From the NCBI GenBank assembly GCA_037179385.1, contig CM074187.1:8371450-8435449 (forward strand): a DNA stretch of 64,000 nt, given 5' to 3'. Made by a program: the position numbers and the translations under genes. Origin of the DNA: Holothuria scabra. Lineage: Eukaryota > Echinodermata > Holothuroidea > Aspidochirotida > Holothuriidae. A model generated the notes under the pieces. That model saw nothing but the letters and a program-made list of their open reading frames with translations. It made no database searches and was not told the origin of the DNA. Shown in pieces: positions 1 to 13,700 of this stretch (its first letter is position 1; every line of letters starts with the position of its first letter).

Positions 1-259
1 CCAACTTGCCTACAATAATGTTTCCTTATATTTTATTTAACAAGCTGTAGTCATCTTTTTCAACCAAAATTAGGGACAAATTTAAATTCCTCAAGGAAAA
101 TCAGTTCAAATGGAATATAGTATCTTTGAATGACAAACTCACCTTATTACCTGTGCAGTGTCTGAACGTGGTTAGTTTCGTTGAGTAGATGGGGTTTTGT
201 ACTGGCATGAGATACTTTCTCTTTTTGGTTTCTATGAAAGAGAAACCTATGCATTCATG

Positions 260-960
260 ATGGCGTGTGTGTATGTGTGTGCGTATGTGCGTGTGTGTGT
301 TTGTGACACTGCTTGTTGACACCATATCTCAAGATAGGAATGTCTGACAGTTTTCAAACTTGGTACATAGATGTGCCATAGTGAGAGGAAGAACCCTATT
401 GTTTTTGGCAGAGGTCAAAGGTCATCTGGGGTCACAGAGGGTCAAAGTCTGAAAATCTCGTTAACATGATATCTCAAGAAAGGAAGCTTGGGTAGATTTC
501 ATATTTGATATGTTGATGCTGTTTAGTCAGGAGATGGTCCCTATCGTTTTTGGTGGAGGTCAAAGGTCATCTGGGGTTTCCAGGGATCAAAGTCTGAAAA
601 TCTTGTTAACAGAATATCTCAAGGTAGGAAGCTTGGGTAGATTTCATATGTGGTATGTTGATGCACTATGGTCAGGAGGTGGTCCTTGTTTTTTGCAGAG
701 ATCAAAGGTCATCTGCGGTCACCAGGGGTCAAAGTCTGAAAATCTGGTTAACAAGATATATCAAGATAGGAAACTTGTAAAGATTTTATGTTTGGTATGT
801 AGATGCATTATGGTCAGGAGATGGTCCCTATAGATTTTGGTGGAGGTCATAGGTTATCTGGGGTCACCAAGGGTCAAAGTCTGAAAATCCTGTTAAAGGT
901 ATATATCTCAATATGTCTATCTATCTATCGATGTATTGCTTTTGTGGAGGTCAAAAGGGA
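260..960 (+). repeat. Degenerate copy of the GT-microsatellite plus AGGTCA tandem satellite
   Basis: A GT-rich tract (about 264-303) leads into five decayed units of about 145 bp. Each carries a version of GGTCAAAGGTCATCTGGGGT and an ATATCTCAAGA motif. Layout and sequence match the array at 38.25 to 40.1 kb, so this is an older dispersed copy. Confidence 0.8.
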
Positions 961-1559
961 ATCTGGAATAACAAAATTATTTTTTTTGAACATACAATCG
1001 AGTGAGAAGATGACGGTGCATGATGGCAAATTTGAAACAGTACATTTATATATCATCGAAACCTCAATGCATTTTTGCATTCTGGTTTTTGTTTTTACTT
1101 ACCCTCTCATTTTTATCCATTACACTTTTACCAAAGACCCCAAATGTTTATGTCATGAATGTGTTTATAGATCTGAGCTGTTAAACTTGTACAAACAGCA
1201 CTGGAGACCTATCCGATCAGAAGTTTTTATTGCAATGACATCAATGCCACCATGGGCCCTTAAGATGGCCCCTGAGTCCACAGAGGTGCCCGTATCTCAA
1301 TTTCCCCTTTTTACGAAGTCTCAGGCTCATTTCATCTTTTGTTTAAAAGCCTCAGCCTTTCATGCTTACCCCTGTTCATGGCTCAGAAATTGAATGAGCA
1401 AGATTCATCAATTGCAGAAACCTGGAGGGACTCTTCCAAGAATGGGAAAGCTAACCATGGCCTTTTATGGGCAATATTTGTAAAACTCAACTTGAATATC
1501 ACAGACTGTTTTAATATTTGTGAACATCTTTGTAAATTTATATTTATTTTTGTTTGTAG
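961..1559. other. Intronic sequence upstream of the first exon seen
   Basis: A 196-codon frame crosses part of this stretch, but it starts in the satellite and shows no domain or donor signal that would make it an exon. I see no other feature. Confidence 0.4.
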
Positions 1560-1788
1560 GCCAAACTGAGAGCCATTGGAACTCCTGTTGAATTTCCTTT
1601 ATTCAGTGATATATTGATACAGACACCACCCTGTCCTACCCTAGATCAACATTTCCTGGACTGCACTGCAGTGGAAGAGTTACTTCAAACCATTGTTCCT
1701 CCACCATCTTGCTCTAAAAAAGTCACTTGTGATGGTATCAGTTGCTCTCAGAGGTACACTGCATCAACTGGGTCTTTGCCACCGGTGG
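1560..1788 (+). CDS. Exon 1 in window: first cysteine module
   Basis: The acceptor is TTTGTAG at 1553-1559 and the donor is GTAACT at 1789. The frame starts at 1560 in phase 0 and ends in phase 1. It encodes four spaced cysteines and a proline-rich PPPSC segment. A competing donor five bases upstream (GTGGGT) would break the frame into the next exon. Confidence 0.82.
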
Positions 1789-4700
1789 GTAACTTTTTCT
1801 TATTTCTTAAAAATTTATTGTGAACAAAAGATTAGTAGAATTGCATGGCCACATAAAAACACAATTCCTAGAAAGCATGGCATGCACAAATCCGTTAGGG
1901 AGTTAGGAAGCCCTGTCTGGGATTTGCTATAAAATCCAGGGGAACTAAATTCTGTGCCTCCATCCACGCATGTTAATTGATTTGGTCGCCTGCTTGGTTG
2001 CTCAACTTTCTTGTCCAATATTAAATGGAAGAAATGAGCAGGATTCATGATCACCTTGTCCTGCACTGAGGAATCCAGACAAATAATAGCTTAATCAGTC
2101 ATGTACAAGTTTATCAAAAGGATTGAGTTTGGTGATTGATAGGAAAAAGTTAAATTTCAAACTTTTAGTGGAGGTGTTCACCTTATGGTTGAAACGTGGA
2201 ACGTATTTTACTTATCTTCGAAAAGTTTCTTCATGACCTGTTGTTCCCATCGAAGAATGGTCCTTAAATTTGCTGCGGGTCTGCAGTAATAAGTTTATAT
2301 TTAATAGTTTAATAACTACCAATAGTATTGCAGATAGAAGCATGTACCCTTGAGTGCACATAAAAACAACACATATAAGAACATACACAGTGACACAAGT
2401 CACTGAATAGGCACTTTGATCAGGGTGGTGGTTTTGCTAATACAACTCCTCCTTTCTTATACTGCAGTATGGGCCTACTTTAATACACAAACTAATGCCA
2501 ATACTTAGACTCTACCAGAGTGAAAACATTACAGAGGCAAAATAAAAACACAAAAGCCAGTGATGAACTTTTTTTTCACAAAGAGGTCTCAGTCTTGACT
2601 GTGACTGTTACAACATGATACTGTGGTCTGACCAATGCACCTAAAGTCATACAACAGAAATAATTGTGGGTCATTCTGATTTTTGGTGATCAGGGCAAGA
2701 GGGTACGAAAACTCTTAGTTTAACATTATCAGTTTGAATTAAGCTGAAAGTGGCATAAGTGGCTAAAGTTGTTCCATTATTTAAAAAAGGAAATAAAAAT
2801 TAGTTTGCAAACTAGCACCCTATTTCGGTGTTGCCCTGTCTTTCTAAAATTCTAGGAAGGCTGGTATTCAACAGAGTTCAAACCTTTCAAGACATGCATG
2901 AAATCCTCTCAAATTGTCAATTTGGTATTCGTCCATGTCAGTTCACTGAAACTGCTCTCACTGATGTGCTAAACAAGCTCCACAATGCTATTGCAAATAT
3001 CCAGACTGTAATTGGCATATTTTTAGAACTGAAAAAACTTTTGAAACTGTGGACCATAATATAATTAAACTCTTCAACTATGACATTAGAAGACTCCCAC
3101 TAAAAACTGTTTGACTCACAGGAAACAGTATACTGTAAAAATGCAGACTCTAAACATGGACTTTGTATGTTATGGGGATCCCCAATGTTCAACCTTTGGC
3201 CTGCTCTTCTTTATTTTTTCTGTAGATGATATAAACTCTTTGTTTCTCAACTTGTTCTACTTGCAGATGATAAAGATATACTTTTTCTGAAAATGACCCT
3301 CATTGTTTGCCTAGATCATACTCCCTGCTCTGAACTTTGAAATTACTGTAATTGGTTTACCAATATCTCATCACTATCTCATCACTCATCACTATCATCA
3401 CTAAGACAGTGTTTGATATATCTATTTTGCCCCTCCTTACCTCCTATTTACACTTTGTAACACCCACTTACCTGCAGTAAGTCCCTGACAAGCTTTTAAT
3501 CGCACAGTGGGTCCAGGTGACCTCCAGAAGAGGTCAGCTGGAGAGGTCCTCCTTCCTGCTTACCTGTCAAAGTGACGTAGGAAATTCAACGTGAGGGGGA
3601 AATTTGATCACATTTCATGTAAAGTGAAGTTCCTACAGTCATGGAAACTTGAAGAAGTCTTGGCAATTTGGAAAATCATTTCAAAGCCTGGAAAAGTCTC
3701 CAAATTCAGCGAACTTGGTATGAAGTCATGCAAAGATCATAGAAATTTTCAGGAAGTGGCATTAATACAGTATTTCATTCTCATTTGTAACATCAAAGTG
3801 TGGTCTTACTCTTAAAAAAATTTTGTTGTTGGCTCCAACTCAAGTTTTTATGTATTAAATACATGTAAAATGTCAAGAAGAAGGTCATGGAAATTCTTGA
3901 TTTTAGTCTGGGGAAAGTCATGAACATTGATCAGCCTGAAAGTGCAGGAACTCTGTACATTGTAATAAAACATTTGTGTAATAACCCATAGATGAATCCA
4001 AGTAGAGAAGTGATGATCTGACTTGGTCAGGCATAGCTGGGGTCCATCAGCTTTAATCTTTCGAATTCTTTGCTCACCATGCCATGGATGGTTGAAAACT
4101 AATGTGTCACTCAATTCCATTCAGTTTCAAGGCATATGAGACTTTGGAATTGTGTTTAGGCAACAAAATGAAGACAATTTAAGGCTGATGAAGCCCACTA
4201 AAGGACTCCATCACTAGCTGCTTGCATTGGATTCATCTAGAGCTCACATTATTATCATCTTTATTGATGCTCTTTACAGATAAATATAGATGTTGACTCT
4301 GATTTGCGGGTAGATAGCTGCAACGTCCCCATTTCATTGATTCTCAAGGCCAAAAGTAAAGAATTAAATCTTGATTGGACTCATACCTTTACCCAATCAG
4401 ATTCTGTCCCAGTTGGTAAGTTGGAAATTCATCTTTAATCTCATGTTCAAGTGTGCTCTTCTTAAGGAGTGGAGTTATAATAGATGTTTTCCAGAAACTA
4501 CTGAAATCCTCAATTTTGAGTGATGAGTTAACTATTTTTGTAATCAGTGGCACTAAGATATCTATGCTGTTCTTCACATAGTTTGTTGGTAAGGGATCTG
4601 TTCCACATGTTGTACATTTCGTGTTTGATATGATCTTTTGGACGGCTTTTTCTGAACACTCCCAAATCTGTAAATGAACTGGTAGCTCGCACAGATGGGA

Positions 4701-7700
4701 TGTGCAGTTCTTCACAATCTATGGAATCACGAATCTGCTGAATTTTTTTAACTGAAAGAATTACTAAAAAGCTCTGCCAGGTCTCTGTCATTGTTATCAT
4801 CTGGAAGTAGGTTGGTTTTTCCCTCTTCCAAGAAGCTCATTAACTGTGATGAAGAGTTGCTTACTATCATTGCCACAGGAAGCTACCTTATTATTCATAT
4901 AGTTGGATTTTTTAGTGAATCTTAATTTCCTCCTGTATTCTGTTTTGAGTTGCTTCCATACTAGTATGTGTTCTTCACTTTGTGTCACCTTTGACTTTCA
5001 TTAAGCTTGTCTACAATCTTGGACAAACCTGTTGGAACAGCTCATGTCATTGTGTTGTTTTTGATGTCGAGTGCTATGTGCATGACCTCTATCCCCCTTT
5101 GAAATGTTGTTTCCTACAAAAAATAGTGATTTACGAAACCCCTGTTCCCAGCACATTTTTGGTCCCATAGAAGATGGTGCATCCCAAACTGGCCTTACTA
5201 TCTCCAACGTCCCATCCAGTTTTGTCCAAGATTGTAGCTCTTATTTTTAAAGCCAATATCTCATTATTAATCCATTCAGGCCCTGGTCTACTCGTCGTTT
5301 TTGAACCTCTCACATAATTTTCAGTATGTTCCCTTCCATTATCTGCCATTCAATACTAAAAAAGATAAGAAGAGTGTATTGTTTACTTCCTTCACATCAT
5401 GTATTTGGATTTTTGAATTTGAAATAATTCTGTACAATACCGAAATAACATGTTGTGGAAACAAATAAATGAAACGAAATGAAACGAAACTTCCATGAGC
5501 AACTTTTATTCAACCCCCAAACTCAGTGTTGAGATGGGAGATGGGAATTTGTCATAGATAATTTTGTCTGTATTGTAGACATCAGAAAAATACTGTTGAG
5601 CTCGATACAAGCAGTGTTTGATTTTGTTTGAGAATCCTGTTTATTTAGTTAGATGGATGTTTACAAGGACTTCGTGAAAAGCTCTATGTCAAGTAAAAAC
5701 TTTGTCATCAGAAATTGAGAACTGTGTTGGAGAAAGTATGTTTATGTATAATTTATGAGAATTATCTTGTTTGTTTTGAAGGTGCACTTTCCATACATGT
5801 ACCAGACACCTTTTGAAAGCATTTTTAATGTATTATTTATGACAATTAACCTGTTTTATTTTGAAATTCACTTTTCATACATGTAGCAGACACCTTTAAT
5901 CAAATGGAAGAGCTGAATGGAATGTAATGGGGCAATCAAGAGCTAAATTTCAAGTTTTCCAAAACTTAAGTTAAACACCCTAATTATACATTCAGCTTAA
6001 ACTAACAAATGAGTCATTGTTGTTTGAAGTTGTTATTGGTCATCACAGAGATGAGGCTGTCTAGCCTTTTTATGTTTGGGTTTTTCTACCCCCAACATAT
6101 TACAAAATTCCCATTCATCAGTTTTCTTTTTCTTTATTGGAAAGTATCCCAAACTCAAATGGAACATACATTTTTATCTTACATACATACATTCATATAA
6201 TGCTAAGTTATTCTTTTACATGCTTATTCCTTTGTATTACATACTCTATATAATTGAAAGACAGAAGATTGCATATACAGTAGAGTGCACGTGTCCACTC
6301 CAGCCAGATGTGATGAAAAAGATCTTGATTTAAATTAACATTGCTGACATATTTTTCCACCTTCAAAATATCTCTTAATTCATTCAGACATGCAGATAAG
6401 GTGGCAGAAACAGGCTTTAGGTTACATTTTTATATGTGATATTTAAATATACTGGCTATGTAATTAAGTGCTCAAAAGTCTGTGCTATAACCATGGTACC
6501 TTTAAATAAGACATTTGTTTGAGTAGAAAAGCATCTTTACTACTTTATCTTGAGTCCAAGAATTAAGTTGATTAATTAACTGTTTAATGACAAGGCATGT
6601 GCAGAATAGATTTAGAATTGTCTCTTTTTATTGTTTACAAAAAGTGCAAAGATCAGTGCCTCTAATTGCAATGCCATGTAATACTACATTTGTACATAAG
6701 AAGGAATTAATAATTTGATATTGAAACCATTTTAGCATAACAGGGGTTTTACATTTAAATGTTAAATTATTATTAAATTTCGATACATCATTTGTGATAG
6801 ATGTGTTAAGCACGTCATTCCACTTGTCTCTTTGAGGAAAATCAGAACTAATGAAGGGCTTAACAATAGTGTCATAAAAATCTCTAAAACCAATTGTCAT
6901 GCACTAATAAAATAGAGTATTTTGGTGGCCTGAAGGGCATTGGAGACTTTTGACAAATCTGAAAAGAAGGCTTGGCTAAGAAAATAGCTCTTCAGAGACC
7001 ACAAAAAATCAATTTTTACTCCAAAGTTATCAGGTGTGGTCTAATAGTTATAAATATTTCCCCTTTTATCAAATAAGTCATTTACAAAATAAATTTTTTT
7101 GTTGCGAAAGGCAAGGATATTTACAAAATGTCCATCCATCTGAAATAAGTCATTATTCCAAATTCTTTGGCTCAAGAATTCTGTTGGAGTACTGATTGTC
7201 ATACTAAGACTAACCCAAGCAGCAAGCACATCAACCCAGAAGGGGTTTTTCATTATTTTTATTCATCTTTTAATAAAATACAAACTTTTTTCAAAAAAAG
7301 TTTCCCATATCTCTATGCATTTCAAAAAATAAAATACACTAATCATTATTCCCATGATAAAGCCACCAAATCCATGAGATTTCAATAGAATTATATTAAT
7401 ATACACTTTTATATTGACCATCTTTGCACCATCTTCTTTATAAGATAAACAGTTGAGCCATTTTTACTTTATCTGGCTTTCCATTCCATACAAACTTAAA
7501 CAATAAAAGTTGCAAATTTCCGACAAATAATTTCTCCGGGTTCAGAGGACATCAAAAGAAAGTTAATTTTGACAGAAGAAGTGATTTGACCACAGTGACT
7601 CTGTCTAACACTGTCAGTTGACGCTTCGACCGATTTCTAAATCATTTATCAGCTATTGATGCAGAATAAATGTTTCTTTACACTTGAAAGACCTCTTTAT

Positions 7701-10700
7701 AATGTCTTTTTGATTTTTGTAAACAAACAGTCAAAAAATGAATAAACAAAGCACTGGAACAAAAGGTTAATATTGACTGTCAGACTATGATTACCCTTTT
7801 AAATTACAGTTATACATATTTTAAATACTGACCTTTTTTCTTCTTGATTCTACAATTATAGATCAGGATCTATCCTTTGGTGCTACTTTAGTTGTGAATG
7901 TCACAATGATACCAGAGACTGATTTGGAGTATATTCGAACCACGGTGAGTCTGTGGGACATAATGCAAATTAAGATTTTGTCTTTGCTAGACATTCTAAC
8001 CAATTTACCTTTCTTCTTGTTCCTTCTCCAATCTCCCTCCCCCCTCCTTTAATCCTGCCCTGTTCAGGATGAAGCAGTCAGAGGAAAAGACTATAAGTAT
8101 AATACCAGACAGTTGCACCCCAAATTGCATAGAACAGTCATCAAAGGCTCAGATCTGCTCTAGCAGGCAGATTTTGGCCTTACCGTTCTTTTTGGAGATG
8201 TGCTTGAACTTTAAGAATTACAGAAAAAGGATAGCACAAGGATATACTTTGCTTGAAATGAGTCGTACCTGTATAAGTATATGTCACTTATAAATTCAAA
8301 TTGGGGGACTGCATTTTTCCTTTACAGAAGGGTGACTAGTGCATCATGTTATACCAACAGACAACCTTAAAGGGAAAATGCGGGTCACCCCAACTCAAAG
8401 TAGTGTACTAGACTATCTTGCTTCATAAATGGCTCTTGAACATACTGTAATGTGACAATACTTTTCCTCCTCAATTGTGAAATTTATTAGGAGTAGCTGT
8501 GTGGTTTAAGTACCTTGAACATGGAACATTAAATTCCTGAAGTATCATGAAAGAGAAGAAATAAGAAGAGAGTATTGTGTGATTTTAAGCAGAAGCTGTA
8601 TATTGATAATATGTATAATTCAATTTTAGCTGTATTATCGATATCCATTTTTGAACAATATACATATATAGAAAACACTTTATTGTAGAAAATATCGATA
8701 TCTACTACAAACTGTGATCTACTGATTCAACTAAAATATTGATAACATTGAAATTGTTAACAAATATTGATATTCTGCACCTGTGATTCATGACTGATAT
8801 CCTGGTTTGCACATTCACCTATACTCAATGCATGATGGGTACTGTCATGTTTCAATAAAACTTAGGCCTAGCCCAAAATCTTATGGTAAAAATATATATA
8901 TATATATGTAGATTAAACATATTTTGTCACAGATATATCAATACTCTGTTTTGGCAATATTGCTACTGCTTATGTGATTTACAGTAAGCTGTTGATTTAA
9001 AATAATTTTGGGGTAACAGCTGGAGTAGAGTAGAGCAGAGCAGGTTATTTTGCCTTGAAGTTGATGTTTGTCCTGCAGAGGTCAACTGGGTAGGGGTGGA
9101 TATAAAAAATGTTCTGCTCCTATAGATTAGTTTTCAGCATTCAGTGTTAACAATCCTTTATACAGAATTGTTTTTCACAAAGAAGACAGCCCCAAGTTTA
9201 AAATTAATATTTGTATCTGCTATGGAAATGCACAAAATGATTTTTCCATGCATTTTGAAAAATCAAACATACTGCCATTGTGCTTGGTGCTCAGCAAAAG
9301 CAATGGAGTTGGGAAAACAAGTTGGTAAGCCACAACTGAAAAAAGATCCTGGTTGGCTTGACTTAAACCAATTGGTTGGAAACTGATCCATCAAATCACA
9401 CATAACCCAAATTTATTCAACTATAGCCATATGGAAAACAAAGATTCTTGCTAAATTTTCATCTTCATTGGGAATTTATTTGTTTATTAACCTTGTGAAT
9501 ATGATGTCATAATGCGGGAAGTATGCCTCGTTGGGGGCAAAACAAACCAACGCAGACAAATAAAGACAGCTGATTTGTCAACCAGTTGAATATGTGCATT
9601 GTCTGCTACAGTTGCAGGGCGAATTCTTATGCATGTGGCCACATGGTCCATTCTTCTGCTCTAAGGATGACCTCAGTATGTTGTCAATGCACAAGGTCTA
9701 TTAACAATAATCCAAGTCATGTGACTGTCTTTGTTTGTGACATATGATGTAATGTAGCAGTTTCTTCATAGGGTTCAAAGTACTTTGAAGCAAATGTGCA
9801 AAAGTAGTCCAGTATGCATAGTTGGAGTGTTCCTATTTTATTCTTTTGTTTATACACAAATATTCAATTGTTTGTAACAAAAAAAGTTTGACTTAATTGC
9901 AGTCTGAGCTAAGTAGCTGATCAGAAAGAGAGACTTTGACACTGTTCATTACTGTAAGTGCACAGAAATATCACACACATTAAGGTTAAATTAATTAACA
10001 GGTTCAGAAGATGTGATCTAGTTGTGCTTACACTTAATACTGAATCAATCTTTCTTGAAACAATGTTGGGTAACAGGGCCTGGAAATCCTGGAAAGTAGA
10101 GAAAAGACTTAAATTGGAAACCAAATTTTCAAGCCTGGATACCCAGGGAAAATGAACAGGGAGTTTCAGGAGGTAGACTTACTGTTCTGGTTTTAATGTT
10201 CAGTTAATTTTTTTTTTTTTGGGGGGAGGGGGGGGGTTGGGTGGGGAGATAGAGATGATCTCTAACTGATTTGAATATCCTTGAAATCATGCATGGAAAA
10301 GTCCTAGAGTTTTGTCTCTTTGAATGTGAATGAACCCTGTAAAAAATTTTGATTTTCAAATTTCTTATTTCTTTTGTTTACATAGGTTATCAAATTTCCA
10401 ACCACACTGTGAGAGATCTACTAATATCACTACATCAAGCTTCTCTGTTCCATTAGGGTTGCAAAAAATCACACAGTGGATTGAGTAGGGATGTAAGCAA
10501 AGTTCCCTGTGCATGCCCTGCACCCTGTGGATAGGAATTCTTAGACCTGGATGAAATGTCTATACTGTTGCCTCTTGCTATTTTCAAATTTTGTTATTGG
10601 GCAAGGAAGTAACTCAAATCGGTATTTTATGAAGGATCAATTCACCACTCATGAATATGTATGAGCCAATCATTTTGTAAAGTGTTGTTGGCTAACTTTA

Positions 10701-13700
10701 ATTGGATTATTTTCGTAAAAGTTGCTCATGTCAAGTTGTAGAGTGTAACAAATGGTACCAGTTTAATTGGCATTAGACAGACAAGTTCTTTGAAGTTTTC
10801 AGACCATGCTTTATCCATCCCCTTAAACCCCATCCTAACAAGTCATCTTACCAGTTACTCTCTCCCTTGAGAAGCAGGAAGATTGTTTGATTCAGCTAGC
10901 ATAACAATCTTTTTCCTTTATTGTTTTTCTATGCATGGCTGTCAGCTGAATTTGTTAATTGATCGTATTAAATTCCCATCAAAATGCCTGATTTATCAGT
11001 GTGTGGTTAACAAAGTTTTAAAGAAGTTGTCTTCCCATTATTTACTTTTTGAGTTTGATCTCACCAAGTGAAGTGTTACAGCCAAGCAAAAGATTAACTT
11101 ATGTTTCATTCCTCTTTTTCCAACAGATAAAGTATACCATCACACAAGCAGTCTTTGGTAGTTCCTCAGAAACTCTCCTAAATGACGCACTTGTGCCCAT
11201 TCCAGAATGCAGTAAGTTTGGGAACCCTTTTTAAGCCTTTGATCTGAGCAACAAAGACATATTGGGCATGACATACAAAACCCCAAAATATAGAAAAATA
11301 AATAAAGAGATGAACTTATTTAAGTTTAGTCCATAAAGTATAAAGGATTTTACATAAAATATTGCTTTTTTTTAGAGCATTTGACATGGTTACAGCTATT
11401 CTAGGTAACAGTTTTAGTGACAGACATTAATAAAAGGTATTATACTGGTAGAGGCACAGCGAAGAGACAGACAGAAGTTCTTTTCGTTGAGTCAAAATAT
11501 ATTCTAGCAACCGCAACCTCAAACTTGTCACATCATATACAAGACTCTGGAACTCCGTGAAACTACCAAAACTATAAAGAAATACAAAAATATATCAGTA
11601 TAAATATATAAGCGTTTTTGCTTTTCATAAACTAGTTTCTCTTATTTCTACACAAACATTAAATTGCACAACTATATGTCACAAAAATAATATAACTTTC
11701 ACACACACACCTAAACTCTATACGCAAATTCTACTCAAGGGCGGGGCAAGGGGAATGGAAGGGATTTATTGCACAAACCCATCTCTCAACACCACACTGC
11801 AAATTACATACATTCAAACATATTCTTGACCAACCCCAAGGTTTCTGTACTCAAAAACATACATACCTCTTTGGCCCTTTAGAGTGGCTTCGGCACTGGA
11901 ATAGTAATACAAGTTTCCATCCCCAAGTGTACAAGCATACAAATATAATAGAAGCACATCGTTTCGCAATTACTTCAGAAAGACACTACCATGCCACGTG
12001 CAACCTCTTTGAAGATATAAAGATAAGCTTCTCCTTTGCAAGTTGGTTTAGAGTAGTGTTTGCACGGGTAACCCGGGTACCCGGGTACCCGTCCGGCATC
12101 GTATTACCCGGTTCCAAATCTACTACCCGAATCTTAAAAAAAAAATGCATGCAAAAGGATCATCCCATTTACGTCATTGCCCACGGTAATGGACTAAAAT
12201 ATTTTGCCAATTTGGTAAACATTCTCCGAGACTGAGAATGAAGAGAGCCCCTAGAAATTATGTGTAAGTTTGATAGTTGTCTGTACTTTGTTTCTGAAGT
12301 TGAAATTTTTATCAGCGTGCGGCCCGATCGCACTATCGTCACGTAGTGAGTTACTTCTCACACATCACATGTATATCGCTTATAAACTTACTAGCAAGCA
12401 AGCTATCTGATAGTTGATTCAAAATCACATCGTACTGTTTCACGCAGACATAGCAAGACATACTGTATCACCCCCGCCCAGCTCGCAAAGACAGTGCCCG
12501 TAACGGTCAGCATGCTAGGTAAACTGAGCCTTGCATGTATATATACGATCTTATTATCAATACGGTATGCCACCTCGAGTATAATCCTCAAATATTTCTT
12601 AATGGTTAAAGGTGTCAGTTTTACGCAAATCAACACTTTGCCGCTATCTGCAAAGTAAAACGACATCAATGTAATAACACCGTAAACATTCACAATTTTT
12701 TTTTTTTTAAAATAGGCCACTATATATTACGTTATTTTGCCCCAAGATGGCGCGCGAGCAGACTACGAAATTTATGTGTGAAAGTTATGTTACCGTGCCT
12801 GGATGTCAACACGAGGCTAGCTACGTAAGAACGTACATACCCCATTAGCAATAATTCCAACGCACATTGCAAAGTAGTATGAGGGAAGTTCACAAACATG
12901 ACGTCGTTTGTTTACAATCAGTAGTTTTTGACGTGCAAGAGAATACCATAATACAGGGCTCTGATTAGTTGATATTTTTAAATCAGTGCTTTAAAAGGAG
13001 AAGCTTCGAGCTCTTACTATGCTGGCTTTTCGAGTAGGAAAGCGTCCCAAAATTCAATATCAAATTGATATAGGCCTTGGGAAGTATAATTTTCTTATTT
13101 GACTGTTTTCTGTTACGTTTTTTTTTACTTGTCATTTTGATCTAAAACAAAACGAGACGATTAAACCTTCTAAAAAATCAAATGTTTTTGAACTGTGATC
13201 GCTATACCTATCCAATACAGATGTTAATGTTACCATGCATGTCTTATGGAGTATGCCTTACAAAATGCTCATATCTTTAATTCACCGTATGTAACACCGG
13301 GTAACCTGGGTACCCGACGGGTATGGCGATCGGGTACCCGGGTCCTAATTTTTAGTACCCGTGCAAACACTAGTTTAGAGAGACTCTACCCATGCCATGT
13401 GCAAACCCTTTTTTATGAATGCACTGCATGCATTACTGAGCAGGAAGCAGGTGCACCAAATATAACAATACAAGGATTACGTAACTGATCTGAAGGGACA
13501 CAAAACAATAGATACAGTTGAACCTTAAAGCAACACATGATATATTTACTACAGGTATAACCTCGTAGAACCCTATTATGTTCTCATGTAAGCAGTCAGT
13601 TGTAAATACTGAGGGCAAAAGGGGATGTTTTGCCTTAACTACAAATTACGAAATAAGTTCATTCAACTTTTTTTGATGTTTTGTTTAATTTTGATGGAGG

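Larger units (their letters stand above)
8591..11126. other. Intron with decayed repeats
   Basis: The stretch has an AT dinucleotide run (about 8890-8907) and an inverted SINE-body copy (listed separately). A block at 9.49-9.75 kb is shared with 25.15-25.8 kb (CAATATGTCATCAATGCA-type phrases). A 'catggaaaagtc' repeat lies at 10.07-10.34 kb and is interrupted by a T/G homopolymer run (10208-10235). No exon is seen. Confidence 0.45.

Noticed and set aside
803..1393. 196-codon plus-strand frame
   Set aside because: It begins in decayed satellite, has no recognisable domain, and no donor site joins it to the exon at 1560.
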